Part shown: in pieces, positions 19,000 through 27,722 of the stretch
Layout: each line of letters begins with the position of its first letter
Position numbering within the stretch: position 1 is the first letter of the stretch
Origin: Shewanella basaltis
Lineage (GTDB): Bacteria; Pseudomonadota; Gammaproteobacteria; Enterobacterales; Shewanellaceae
DNA: 64,000 bases
Direction of reading: 5' to 3'
Assembly: GCF_023283885.1 (NCBI RefSeq)
Contig: NZ_JAKILA010000011.1
Span: 62,001 to 126,000 of the forward strand
Notes under the pieces: model-generated
The model's input: only the letters and a program-made list of their open reading frames with translations
Databases searched by the model: none
Told to the model about the DNA's origin: nothing
Made by a program: the position numbers and the translations under genes

Positions 19000-19469
19000 T
19001 GCTGGATTTGTTAAGTGTCTTACTACATGACGCCTTTTTTTCTGCAATACCTGCTGTTGGGTTTGCAATGGTGTTTAATGTTCCTAAGCGGTATTTAATT
19101 TATTGTGCAATAGCAGGTGCGATAGGTCATAGCTTTAGAACATTATTGCTGCAATTTTCTATGCCAATAGAGTGGGCAACTTTTGTTGCCGCTGCATTGG
19201 TGGGTGTCATCACCATACAGTTTGCAAAACGTCATCTTGCACCACCATTAATGTATGCTGTTGCTGCAATTATTCCTATGGTACCAGGAACCTATGCCTT
19301 CAATACTGTGATTGCGCTTATTCAATTAACTGCGCAAAGCCAAGTCAGTCCAGAATTAACTGCCCAGGTGATTCTTAACGGTTTAAAAACGGTGTTTATT
19401 TTAGGTGCGCTTGCAGTAGGGCTCGCTTTACCAAGTTTATTGTATTACCGCACTCGACCGATTATTTAA
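18999..19469 (+). CDS. yjjB: YjjB-type subunit of a ThrE-family exporter
   Basis: A 156-residue membrane protein with about five helices and the motif PMVPGTYAFNTV, partner of YjjP. ATG 18999 overlaps the yjjP stop. The longer frame from 18921 is an overlap artefact. Confidence 0.88.
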   Translation: MLDLLSVLLHDAFFSAIPAVGFAMVFNVPKRYLIYCAIAGAIGHSFRTLLLQFSMPIEWATFVAAALVGVITIQFAKRHLAPPLMYAVAAIIPMVPGTYAFNTVIALIQLTAQSQVSPELTAQVILNGLKTVFILGALAVGLALPSLLYYRTRPII

Positions 19470-19647
19470 TCTGGGGTTGATTCGCTGCATCAAGTTAGTT
19501 AAGCAGACAAATGCTAAGGCACAACCGTTAACAATATCTTTGCTCAATGAACTTAATCATTGCAGAGTAAGTTATTAACCCCTTTGACGCTGTCATTGTG
19601 GTTATCAGCTCATTTGCCTAAAGCCATTTTACATAAGGATTTTTACA

Positions 19648-20130
19648 ATGCGTATCGCGATGATTGCCGCCATGGCAAATAATAGAGTGATTGGTAAAGA
19701 CAATAAGATGCCATGGCATTTACCTGAAGATTTACGCCATTTCAAAGCCATGACATTGTCTAAACCTGTGATTATGGGACGTAAAACCTATGAGTCTATT
19801 GGACGTCCATTGCCCGGTCGGCATAATATTGTGATCAGTCGTGATAGTCGGTTAGCTATTGATGGGGTGACGTGTGTGACAAGCTTTGAACAAGCCCTTG
19901 TATCAGCCGGTGATTGCGACGAAGTTGTTGTCATTGGTGGTGGTCAACTTTACGCACAATTACTGCCTAAAGCCGACGTGTTATATCTGACCATGATAGC
20001 GTTAGACGTTGAAGGGGATACCGTTTTTCCTGAGTGGGATGATGGTTCGTGGAAAATTGAGAACTCAGAAACTGCAACAAACGACAAAGGATTGCAATAT
20101 AGCTTTAACACCTTCGTAAAAAAGTGTTAA
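19648..20130 (+). CDS. folA: Dihydrofolate reductase
   Basis: A 160-residue NADPH-dependent enzyme that makes tetrahydrofolate for thymidylate, purine and methionine synthesis. It has the Met20 loop (NRVIGKDNKMPWHLPEDL), the catalytic aspartate within it, GRKTYESIG and the VIGGGQLYAQ cofactor motif. Length equals that of chromosomal DHFRs. AAGGA precedes ATG 19648. Confidence 0.97.
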   Translation: MRIAMIAAMANNRVIGKDNKMPWHLPEDLRHFKAMTLSKPVIMGRKTYESIGRPLPGRHNIVISRDSRLAIDGVTCVTSFEQALVSAGDCDEVVVIGGGQLYAQLLPKADVLYLTMIALDVEGDTVFPEWDDGSWKIENSETATNDKGLQYSFNTFVKKC

Positions 20131-20227
20131 ATTAATCACGTTTATACCCTGAAATTAATATGCAACTGTAAACTTTACTGTCTACAGTATGTATAGCTAT
20201 ATAACTATAAAGATAAAGGAGTGTCAG

Positions 20228-20632
20228 ATGCGTCTATTGCCTGTGGCTATTGCGGCCCTGATTGCAGCATCTTCTGTGTCAGCCCCTGCTGTTGCCAATA
20301 CAGATCAATTAGTAGCGAATATTTGTGATTATGTTAAATCTGATGACAAAAATCGTTTGCGTAAAAAGATGAAAGAAAGCCGTGTCAAATTACGTAACCT
20401 TTATTCAGGCATTTCTTGTGATGGCAGCAGTTTATTGCGTACTGCCTACAATGCAAATGCGAATGATGTCGGAGAGTTTATCGCAAAACGTATGCCATCG
20501 TCTGACCTAGCTGCGCCAGAAGCAGATGGTAAAACCATTCTCGATTGGGCTTCGGCTAATGGCCATGACGGCAGCCCTATAACCGGTGCGATAAAAGGTC
20601 GTATTGGTGGTGCTGGCGGTGAAGACGAGTAA
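20228..20632 (+). CDS. DUF3718-like secreted small protein
   Basis: A 134-residue exported protein. Residues 1-23 are a signal peptide (ending SAPAVA). The mature part has two cysteines (ICDYVKSDDKNRLRKKMK and GISCDG) that could pair, and an ankyrin-like segment GKTILDWASANGHDG. It resembles the DUF3718 family common in Shewanella. Function unknown. AAGGAG supports the ATG at 20228. A strong terminator follows. Confidence 0.75.
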   Translation: MRLLPVAIAALIAASSVSAPAVANTDQLVANICDYVKSDDKNRLRKKMKESRVKLRNLYSGISCDGSSLLRTAYNANANDVGEFIAKRMPSSDLAAPEADGKTILDWASANGHDGSPITGAIKGRIGGAGGEDE

Positions 20633-20662
20633 TCGTTTAAATGATTAAAATGTAGTAAAGAT

Positions 20663-20696
20663 AAAAATACCGATAAGCAATTATCGGTATTTTTTT
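20663..20696 (+). terminator. Terminator after the DUF3718 gene
   Basis: AAAAATACCGATAA-GCAA-TTATCGGTATTTTT, a 14-bp stem followed by T residues. Confidence 0.93.
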
Positions 20697-20737
20697 ATGT
20701 GTTTTAAAAGACGCTAATGAGCTTTGTATAGCAATCA

Positions 20738-20910
20738 TAATACTATTGACCATTAATTGGTGACCACTCAGAATGCGCTGAGCGCCTTTTGATTAAGGCG
20801 CCGCTATATTGTTATGGATATTCCCTTTAAAAAGCGAGAACCTAGCGCAGAAGCTGCTAGGTTCTCATTTTAACTCTCGCAAGTCATCTTATTAACGTGT
20901 AATAGTATTA
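20738..20910 (+). repeat. R1 repeat, shorter diverged copy (173 bp)
   Basis: Left end TAATACTATTGACCATTAAT with GTGACCACTCAGAATGCG. Right end ACGTGTAATAGTATTA. The interior has the GATTAAGGCGCCG block and a hairpin GAACCTAGC/GCTAGGTTC. Its last three bases are the stop codon of the chemoreceptor gene. Confidence 0.75.
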
Positions 20911-22929
20911 CACTTTAAACTCACTTACCGAAGCTTGTAGCTCTTCAGCAAGCATTGCAACTTGATGGCTAGATTGTGCTGTTTGATCGGCTCCGGTGGC
21001 TGTCTCTTCTGAAATAGATGCTATATGTTCAAGTTTTTCAGATACCTGTTGGCTCACAATGTTTTGTTCTTGTGCTGCTTGCGCAATATGGTTACCTGAA
21101 TCGTACGCTCTATGAACTGATTTGCTGATAGTTTCAAGGGCGATGTTAGCTTGTTCATTTTTCTCAACACAGCTATTGGCTTGAGTACGGCCAAGTTCCA
21201 TTACCGCTACGGCTTCTTGAGTGCCGACCTGAAGCACTTCAATCATTTGTTGAATTTCGCTGGTCGAATGTTGAGTACGCGAGGCGAGGTTTCGTACTTC
21301 GACGGCTACAACCGCAAAGCCTCGGCCTTGTTCGCCAGCCCTAGCAGCTTCAATGGCTGCGTTTAGTGCAAGTAGATTAGTTTGATCAGCAATACCACGA
21401 ATAACATCCAGAATAGAGCCAATTGAGGCGCTGTCTGAGTGAACCTTATTAATTACAATCCCCGCTTTAGCGACTTCTTCAGCCAATGCCAATATGGTGT
21501 TTTTACTTTCTTGTGCCAGTGAGCGCATGTGTTGTGCTTCTTGATCGGCTTGTTTGATTTCATTTAAGGCTTGATCCGCACTCATTGAAACCTGTTGTGC
21601 ACTTGAACTGAGCTCGGTAGTTGCAGTCGCGACCTGATCGACTTGGCTCTTTTGCTCTTGAATTCCAATGGTGGTTTGCGAGGTAATGGCAGAGGTTTGT
21701 TCGGCCGCCGCAGCAAGCTGATTGGCTCTGTCCACAATACCCACAATTAGGCTTCGCAAGCTGTCTACGAGGCGATTACAGTTTTTGGCTAACTCAGCAA
21801 ATTCGTCATAGCCAGAATCATCTAATTTATGAGTTAAATCACCAGAGGCTAATACGTTTAATGCTTGGTTTACTTTCTCTAACGATTTGGTCAATGGGGT
21901 GATAACGGCAATGCTGACCACAATGGCAACCACGATAGCAAAAAGCACGACACCAAGGGTTTTATAAAATGCTGAATCAATGATGTTGAGCGCTTCATTG
22001 CTGATATCGCCAGCAAAAGTGTCAATCGATTTGGCTAATACGGTCATCTTTGCGTTGACATCTTTTGCCGCAGTTTGAGTATCATTTAATTGCTTGGTTG
22101 CAGCAAATTCATGATTAAGCTGTTGCTGTTTTAGGGCAATAATTGAGTTGTTGCCACTGAGTAATTCAAATACCTTGGTGCTTTCGGCTAACAGATCTTC
22201 CAAAATAGAACTACTGACCACGCCAGTGCCTTGGCGATTAATGTAGTCGATTTTAGTTCTTGCTTCGCTGACCATGTAATCTAATTCTTTAATGATAAGG
22301 TCAAACTTGCTCTGCTCGGTGGCAGCCACTAAATCGTAAATCGTGGTAATAATATTAATCAGGGTGCCATCAACTAAACTGGCTGACGCGGCGAGGCTGC
22401 GCTCAGTATCATCTTCGCTGGTTTCTAAGTCGATGACGTCTAAAAGAATGGATGAAGAATCATCAGCGGCATTTTCTAAATTGCTGCGCATTGTTAAGAG
22501 TTTTTCTTGCAAGCTAAGTGCACTTTCTCTTTCGTTTAGCATGGTATTTGCGCTAGCTTCGTACACGTTATAACTTTTGGTTAAGCCGTCTAAGGGGGCC
22601 GAAAGTAGGGCCTGTTGGCTGACTAAATTACCTAAATTGGCCAAATCTTTTTTAAAACGACTGTCGAGATCGGTCAGTTTTTTCTCGATAGCAGGGATTT
22701 TAGATGAATGAGTACTGTAGTAAGCGAGTACCGCTTCGATTTGTTGAGTGCTGAGGTTCTCACTTAAAATGCTGGTTGCCTCTAACGCTGGTAAGCTGAC
22801 CGTTTTAAGGATGGTTGTGCCGTCCTTGATACTGTTGTTGCTAAAAAGAGTGACAAACCCGAGGACCACAAGTAACAGTGTTACAACGGTAAAACCGCCA
22901 ATAACTCTGGTCGCTACATTAATTTTCAT
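20908..22929 (-). CDS. Methyl-accepting chemotaxis protein
   Basis: A 673-residue transmembrane chemoreceptor. TM1 is about residues 10-32, a helical periplasmic sensing domain spans 33-320, and TM2 is about 323-346. Then come a HAMP domain and a coiled-coil signalling domain with the conserved hairpin tip ([20 protein letters not shown], about 513-535) that binds CheA/CheW. The ligand is not known. The stop TAA is also the first three bases of an R1 repeat, so the C-terminus abuts the insertion. A FliA-type promoter lies 246 bp upstream. Confidence 0.93.
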   Translation of the reverse strand: MKINVATRVIGGFTVVTLLLVVLGFVTLFSNNSIKDGTTILKTVSLPALEATSILSENLSTQQIEAVLAYYSTHSSKIPAIEKKLTDLDSRFKKDLANLGNLVSQQALLSAPLDGLTKSYNVYEASANTMLNERESALSLQEKLLTMRSNLENAADDSSSILLDVIDLETSEDDTERSLAASASLVDGTLINIITTIYDLVAATEQSKFDLIIKELDYMVSEARTKIDYINRQGTGVVSSSILEDLLAESTKVFELLSGNNSIIALKQQQLNHEFAATKQLNDTQTAAKDVNAKMTVLAKSIDTFAGDISNEALNIIDSAFYKTLGVVLFAIVVAIVVSIAVITPLTKSLEKVNQALNVLASGDLTHKLDDSGYDEFAELAKNCNRLVDSLRSLIVGIVDRANQLAAAAEQTSAITSQTTIGIQEQKSQVDQVATATTELSSSAQQVSMSADQALNEIKQADQEAQHMRSLAQESKNTILALAEEVAKAGIVINKVHSDSASIGSILDVIRGIADQTNLLALNAAIEAARAGEQGRGFAVVAVEVRNLASRTQHSTSEIQQMIEVLQVGTQEAVAVMELGRTQANSCVEKNEQANIALETISKSVHRAYDSGNHIAQAAQEQNIVSQQVSEKLEHIASISEETATGADQTAQSSHQVAMLAEELQASVSEFKV

Positions 22930-23174
22930 ACAATACTCCGGCTATTATTATTTGATCCTGGTTTTCTTATTAGTCAAATTGAGTGGATTAACAAATGTAT
23001 GTTTCTCAGGCAAATTTCGTTAATTCTCATATTTTTATCAATCACTTTGTTGTGTCGTAGCCTGCCAGAAGGCTTGGCTGGCTTACACGGACAGTGTTTA
23101 TTGAAGCTTCACTTTTATTTATAGGGTAGTTTGAGCTTTGCAGCATGACCAGATAATCAATACGAATGGTAATA

Positions 23175-23201
23175 CTATCGGCAAATTGCTACGTTAGTTT
23201 A
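23175..23201 (-). promoter_or_regulatory. Sigma28 (FliA) promoter for the chemoreceptor
   Basis: On the minus strand TAAACTAA, an 11-bp spacer and GCCGATAG match the flagellar sigma consensus (TAAAGTTT-N11-GCCGATAA) with the right spacing. It would give a leader of about 240 nt. Confidence 0.6.
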
Positions 23202-23204
23202 ACG

Positions 23205-24023
23205 TTAAATTAACCTTTTTTGGGTAATTTTTTCATCCTTTTCGAGATGCCACAAAGTGAGATGCTCACCCCAACAGCAACCGGTATCAAGTGCGATAAA
23301 ATGAGGCTGGTTCGTGTGCCCCATCAGTGCAGCCCAATGGCCAAATATCAGTGTGTTTTGTGGTGCACAACGTGATGGGAATTCAAACCAGGGTTTAAGC
23401 TCTGAGGTGGTTTGCTGCTGTGGCGGTGTTTTGCATTTAAAGTCGAGGCGGCCATCTAAGTGTAAAAAACGCATTCTAGTTAAGGCATTGATGCAGTAAC
23501 GTAAGCGATTAATGCCTTGTAGCTCAGGTGACCACTTAGCAGAATCTTCGGTATACATTTTTGCAATGACTGCGGTTAAATAATCAGGACGTTGCAGTGC
23601 TATGCTGACCTGCTTGGCTTCTTGTAATAAGGTGGCCATATCCCATTGCGGCGGAACGCCTGCATGGGTCATGATGATATTGTGTTCAGGCAATGTGCGA
23701 ACTAATGGTTGTTGTCTTATCCAATCAATTAACACATCGATATCAGGAGCGTTAAGTAATTCGTTAAGATTATCTTGCGGGTGAGGCTTTTTTAATTTGC
23801 CATGAAGTGCCAATAAATGCAGATCATGGTTGCCAAGCACCACTTTGGCAGCGTTTTGCAATGATGCAAAAAACCTTAATGTTGCCAACGACTCAGTACC
23901 TCTTGCGACTAAATCACCCACTGCCCATAGCTCATCTCTCGATGGACAAAAGTCGACCTTTTGCAAAAGAAAGTTCAACTCAGTAAAGCAGCCTTGGATG
24001 TCACCAACAAAATAGTGCGCCAT
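23205..24023 (-). CDS. apaH: Bis(5'-nucleosyl)-tetraphosphatase, symmetrical
   Basis: A 272-residue metallophosphoesterase that splits diadenosine tetraphosphate into two ADP and removes Np4N caps from RNA. The metal motifs GDIQGC (7-12), GDLVARG and GNHD are intact. Last gene of the lptD-surA-pdxA-rsmA-apaG-apaH operon, three bases after apaG. Confidence 0.96.
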   Translation of the reverse strand: MAHYFVGDIQGCFTELNFLLQKVDFCPSRDELWAVGDLVARGTESLATLRFFASLQNAAKVVLGNHDLHLLALHGKLKKPHPQDNLNELLNAPDIDVLIDWIRQQPLVRTLPEHNIIMTHAGVPPQWDMATLLQEAKQVSIALQRPDYLTAVIAKMYTEDSAKWSPELQGINRLRYCINALTRMRFLHLDGRLDFKCKTPPQQQTTSELKPWFEFPSRCAPQNTLIFGHWAALMGHTNQPHFIALDTGCCWGEHLTLWHLEKDEKITQKRLI

Positions 24024-24026
24024 GAT

Positions 24027-24407
24027 TTACTGTAAAATACCTGGTACTGCCAATCTAAATGCTGGAATAGAGGCTAAAAAGCGTTTGCCTTGTGCGTCTT
24101 CCATTCCGTAAAAGCCATGCATAAAGCCAACCGGTGTCTCCATCACTGTACCACTGGAATACTGATAGGCTGTATTTGGGCTAATCGTTGGGGTTTCTCC
24201 TACAACACCGGGACCTTTTACTTCGCTTTCTTTGCCGTTGGCGTCTGTAATTATCCAATGACGATCTTTGAGTGTGACATTGGTGTCGCCTAAATTGATG
24301 ATGGTGATGGTATAACTAAAAAGGTATTTATTGTCTGCGGCATCAGATTGTTGTTCTAGGTATTGAGTGTCGACTTTTATTTTTATCGGTGATTCGCTTT
24401 GGCTCAT
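24027..24407 (-). CDS. apaG: ApaG protein
   Basis: A 126-residue beta-sandwich (fibronectin III-like) protein of the ApaG family; the glycine-rich segment GPGVVGETPTI is diagnostic. The molecular role is unclear. ATG 24407 has AGGAT upstream and gives the family's normal length. A hairpin lies between rsmA and apaG. Confidence 0.95.
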   Translation of the reverse strand: MSQSESPIKIKVDTQYLEQQSDAADNKYLFSYTITIINLGDTNVTLKDRHWIITDANGKESEVKGPGVVGETPTISPNTAYQYSSGTVMETPVGFMHGFYGMEDAQGKRFLASIPAFRLAVPGILQ

Positions 24408-24429
24408 TTCACATCCTGTACTAAAACAA

Positions 24430-24457
24430 AAGGGCATGCTCGTATCGGCATGCCCTT
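24430..24457 (-). terminator. Intra-operon hairpin, possible attenuating terminator
   Basis: GGGCATGC/GCATGCCC stem; on the minus strand it is followed by TTTTGTTTT. It lies between rsmA and apaG and could reduce expression of apaGH. Confidence 0.65.
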
Positions 24458-24461
24458 ATTA

Positions 24462-25268
24462 TTACTTTTTGTTGTCACACAGTAAATTAGCCATAGCGAC
24501 ATATTGCGGGACACTGATTTGCTCTGGCCGCATGCTGGAGTCAATATTTAATGAGGCAAAATCATCATCAGACAGCATGGCTTTTAAGTTATTACGTAAT
24601 GTTTTACGGCGCATGCTAAATGCTGCAGAACATAAATGGCGTAACACTGAAACATCTTTACACGGCCAAGGTTTAACTTCATACGGTAACAAACGCACTA
24701 CTGCTGAATCCACTTTTGGGGGCGGAGTAAAGCAATGTGGGGGCACTTCAAGTACCGGCACAACTTGGCAAAAGTATTGCGCCATAACGGTTAAACGACC
24801 ATAAGCCTTAGAACCAGGGCTTGCAGAAAGACGTAATACCACTTCTTTTTGCAGCATAAAATGCATTGTTTCTATTTGCTCGGCAAACTCGAACAAATGG
24901 AACATCAGTGGCGTTGAAATGTTATAGGGTAAATTACCAAACACTTTCATTTTTTTGCCAGGTTGTTGCAGTGTTGAAAAATCAAATTGCAGCGCATCGC
25001 CCTGGTGAATTGTCAGCTTATCTTTAAGGATCGGGTGTTGTTGTAAACGTTCAACTAGGTCACGGTCTAACTCTACCACTGTCAGATTATCAATGGTGTC
25101 AGCCACAGGTTCAGTTAATGCACCAAGACCGGGTCCAATTTCAATCATGACGTGATCATTATCAGGCGTAATTGCCCCTACGATACTGCTGATCACACCC
25201 TCATCGGTAAGGAAGTTTTGTCCAAAACGTTTTCTGGCCGTGTGGCCTAAGTGTACTTTATTGCTCAT
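24462..25268 (-). CDS. rsmA: 16S rRNA dimethyladenosine transferase
   Basis: A 268-residue KsgA-type enzyme that dimethylates the two adjacent adenines near the 3' end of 16S rRNA, a late 30S checkpoint. It has the N-terminal KRFGQNFL, the SAM motif [10 protein letters not shown] and the catalytic NLPYNIS motif. Nine bases separate it from pdxA. Confidence 0.97.
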   Translation of the reverse strand: MSNKVHLGHTARKRFGQNFLTDEGVISSIVGAITPDNDHVMIEIGPGLGALTEPVADTIDNLTVVELDRDLVERLQQHPILKDKLTIHQGDALQFDFSTLQQPGKKMKVFGNLPYNISTPLMFHLFEFAEQIETMHFMLQKEVVLRLSASPGSKAYGRLTVMAQYFCQVVPVLEVPPHCFTPPPKVDSAVVRLLPYEVKPWPCKDVSVLRHLCSAAFSMRRKTLRNNLKAMLSDDDFASLNIDSSMRPEQISVPQYVAMANLLCDNKK

Positions 25269-25277
25269 TAAAATGGG

Positions 25278-26261
25278 TTACTTACTTTTTGAAGCCAATT
25301 CGATGGCTTTGTTTAATGCACAGGTAAAACTGCCGCTATCCGCTTTGCCGGTACCAGCAAGTTCAAGTGCCGTACCATGGTCAACTGATGTGCGAATATA
25401 AGGTAAACCTAAGGTGATATTGACCGACTTGCCAAATCCTAATGATTTAAGCACAGGTAATCCTTGGTCATGATACATGGCCAGCACCACGTCTGCTTGT
25501 TCAAGATACTTAGGCTGAAATAGCGTGTCTGCTGGCAATGGGCCAACAATATCCATTCCTTGCTCGCGTAACTCGTTAAGCGCGGGGATCATGGTATCAA
25601 TTTCTTCACGACCTAAGTGGCCGTCTTCTCCAGCATGTGGGTTTAAGCCACATACATAAATTTTAGGTGAGCCTAAGCCAAATTTACTGACTAGTTCACG
25701 GTGTAAAATACTGATGATGTGGTGCAGTCTGTCGCGGGTAATCGCTTTAGAAACATAGGCCAATGGTATGTGGGTTGTCATTAAAGCGACTTGTAAACCA
25801 GGCGTTGCTAGCATCATCACTACGTCTGCACAGTTTGCTTGCAGTGCAAAAAACTCAGTATGGCCACTAAATGGAATACCGGCTTGATTAATGATGCCTT
25901 TATGAACCGGCCCTGTGACAACGGCATCGAATTCATTAGACATGTTTTTTTCGCCGGCATAGCGAAGTGTATCAACAACATAGGCACTGTTAGCCTCGTT
26001 TAATACACCGCATTGGGCAGGCTCAGCGAGGGCAAAGGGGACGATGGTTAATGTGCCAGCGGCTTGAGGTTTTGGTGCTTGTGACGGTTGATAAGGTTTG
26101 AGTTGTAATGGCAAGCCAAGCAATTTGGCTCTGCTCATTAGCAAATCAGGGTCGGCACAAACAACTAACTCAGCAGGCCAAGCCTGCTGAGCGAGTTTGA
26201 TGACTAAGTCAGGACCAATGCTTGCTGGTTCACCTGGAGTAATGGCAATACGTTTAGTCAT
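25278..26261 (-). CDS. pdxA: 4-hydroxythreonine-4-phosphate dehydrogenase
   Basis: A 327-residue NAD-dependent enzyme of pyridoxal phosphate synthesis. [12 protein letters not shown] at the N-terminus, the metal-binding histidines (SGHTEF, HDQGL) and the GTALELAG C-terminal part are visible. It lies nine bases after surA. Confidence 0.96.
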   Translation of the reverse strand: MTKRIAITPGEPASIGPDLVIKLAQQAWPAELVVCADPDLLMSRAKLLGLPLQLKPYQPSQAPKPQAAGTLTIVPFALAEPAQCGVLNEANSAYVVDTLRYAGEKNMSNEFDAVVTGPVHKGIINQAGIPFSGHTEFFALQANCADVVMMLATPGLQVALMTTHIPLAYVSKAITRDRLHHIISILHRELVSKFGLGSPKIYVCGLNPHAGEDGHLGREEIDTMIPALNELREQGMDIVGPLPADTLFQPKYLEQADVVLAMYHDQGLPVLKSLGFGKSVNITLGLPYIRTSVDHGTALELAGTGKADSGSFTCALNKAIELASKSK

Positions 26262-26270
26262 TGAGCTTGC

Positions 26271-27578
26271 TTAACCTCGTTGCGTATCTATTGGTTCAAT
26301 AATTTCGATATAAGCTTCTGAGCGCATTTCATCTAACCAGTTTTGCAATTCTTCGTTAAATTTACGACGGAAAATTAACTGATGAGCGCGGTTACTGTTG
26401 AACTGAGCGGTAGCATCGGTTTTGCGTCGTGACTCAAGTTGCACAATATGCCATCCGTGAGTGGTTCTGAAAGGCTCACTGATTTGACCTTCATCTAAGT
26501 TAGCAAGAGTTTGCGAAAACTCAGGTACGTATACGTTAGGATCTGCCCAACCTAACTCACCACCTTTAGCACCCGAACCAGGATCTTCTGAATATTGTTT
26601 CGCCAACGTAGCAAAGTCGGCTTCGCCACTGCGTAATTGAACTAAGAAGTTATCCAGCATCGCTTTGGCGCGTTCTTCAGATAAAATGGGTGACGGTTTT
26701 AACAGAATATGGCGAGACTTCACTTCAGATAATTCTTGAGTTTGAAGGCCACGGGTGTCCATCACTTTAATGATATGAAAACCAGACCCTGACTTGATTG
26801 GGCCAATAATGTCACCTTTTTTCGCGCCGCTGACTACTTCAGCAAACAAGGTTGGCATTTCATTGATGTTCATGTAATCCCAAATACCGCCTTCTAGCGC
26901 TTTAGGGCCTGACGATGAGGCAATTGCTGTACTGCGGAAATCATCTCCGGCATTTAAGCGTTTTAAAACGATGTCAGCTCGACGGCTAGCGTTTTCTAAT
27001 TGCTCACTGTTTGGCTCGCTGGGGATTTCAATTAAGATGTGGCCAATTTGGAATTCAACATCTTTTAAGCCTTGCTCTTCAATAAGCTTGACTAGGCCAT
27101 TGATTTCTTGAGGTGAGACTTGAATTCGGCGTTGTACTTGAATACGTTGAATTTCACCAAGGGTGATTTCTTGACGTAATTGCTCACGGTATTGGCTAAA
27201 ACTCGTGCCTTCACTTTCGATAGCCTGTTGCATTTGCGCTACCGTCATTTTCTGTTCTTTAGCGATATTTTCTATTGTTTGGTCTAATTGTAAATCACCA
27301 ATTTGTAACCCAATGCGTTCAGCCATTTGCATTTGTAAATGGGTTAGAATAAGGCGTTCAATTACCTGGGTGCGAAGTGCTTGCTCCGAAGGTAATGTTT
27401 GGTTAGCGGCTTTAGCGTTAGCTCTCACAGTGGTAATCATATTGTTGATTTCACTTTCGAGCACAATGCCATCGTTGATTTGCACTGATACTCTGTCTAA
27501 TGGCACTGGGGCTGCAATACTGTTTTGGCTCATGGCCAATGCAAGTAACGCAAAAATCATTTTTTTACTGTGTTTCAT
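26271..27578 (-). CDS. surA: Periplasmic chaperone SurA
   Basis: A 435-residue chaperone that escorts outer-membrane proteins, including LptD, to the BAM complex. Residues 1-22 are a signal peptide. A chaperone N-domain, two parvulin PPIase domains (EFQIGHILIE and VKSRHILLKP begin them) and a C-terminal helix follow. The start at 27578 is preceded by AAGGA; the longer frame to 27620 would spoil the signal peptide. Confidence 0.96.
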   Translation of the reverse strand: MKHSKKMIFALLALAMSQNSIAAPVPLDRVSVQINDGIVLESEINNMITTVRANAKAANQTLPSEQALRTQVIERLILTHLQMQMAERIGLQIGDLQLDQTIENIAKEQKMTVAQMQQAIESEGTSFSQYREQLRQEITLGEIQRIQVQRRIQVSPQEINGLVKLIEEQGLKDVEFQIGHILIEIPSEPNSEQLENASRRADIVLKRLNAGDDFRSTAIASSSGPKALEGGIWDYMNINEMPTLFAEVVSGAKKGDIIGPIKSGSGFHIIKVMDTRGLQTQELSEVKSRHILLKPSPILSEERAKAMLDNFLVQLRSGEADFATLAKQYSEDPGSGAKGGELGWADPNVYVPEFSQTLANLDEGQISEPFRTTHGWHIVQLESRRKTDATAQFNSNRAHQLIFRRKFNEELQNWLDEMRSEAYIEIIEPIDTQRG

Positions 27579-27722
27579 CCACAAAATCCTTGGCACATTC
27601 AATTCAATATAAACTGGCAATATATCGCCAAAATAAGGTTACTACTTCATACTCAACAGCATGTTTGTTGTTATTGGACTATGAGTTTATCGCTAGGTTC
27701 AGCAATCTATCATAAAAGATAA

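Noticed and set aside
23158..23180. AATACGAATGGTAATAC near apaH as an R1 remnant
   Set aside because: It resembles a fragment of the R1 end but is too short, and the same bases are better explained by the FliA promoter.
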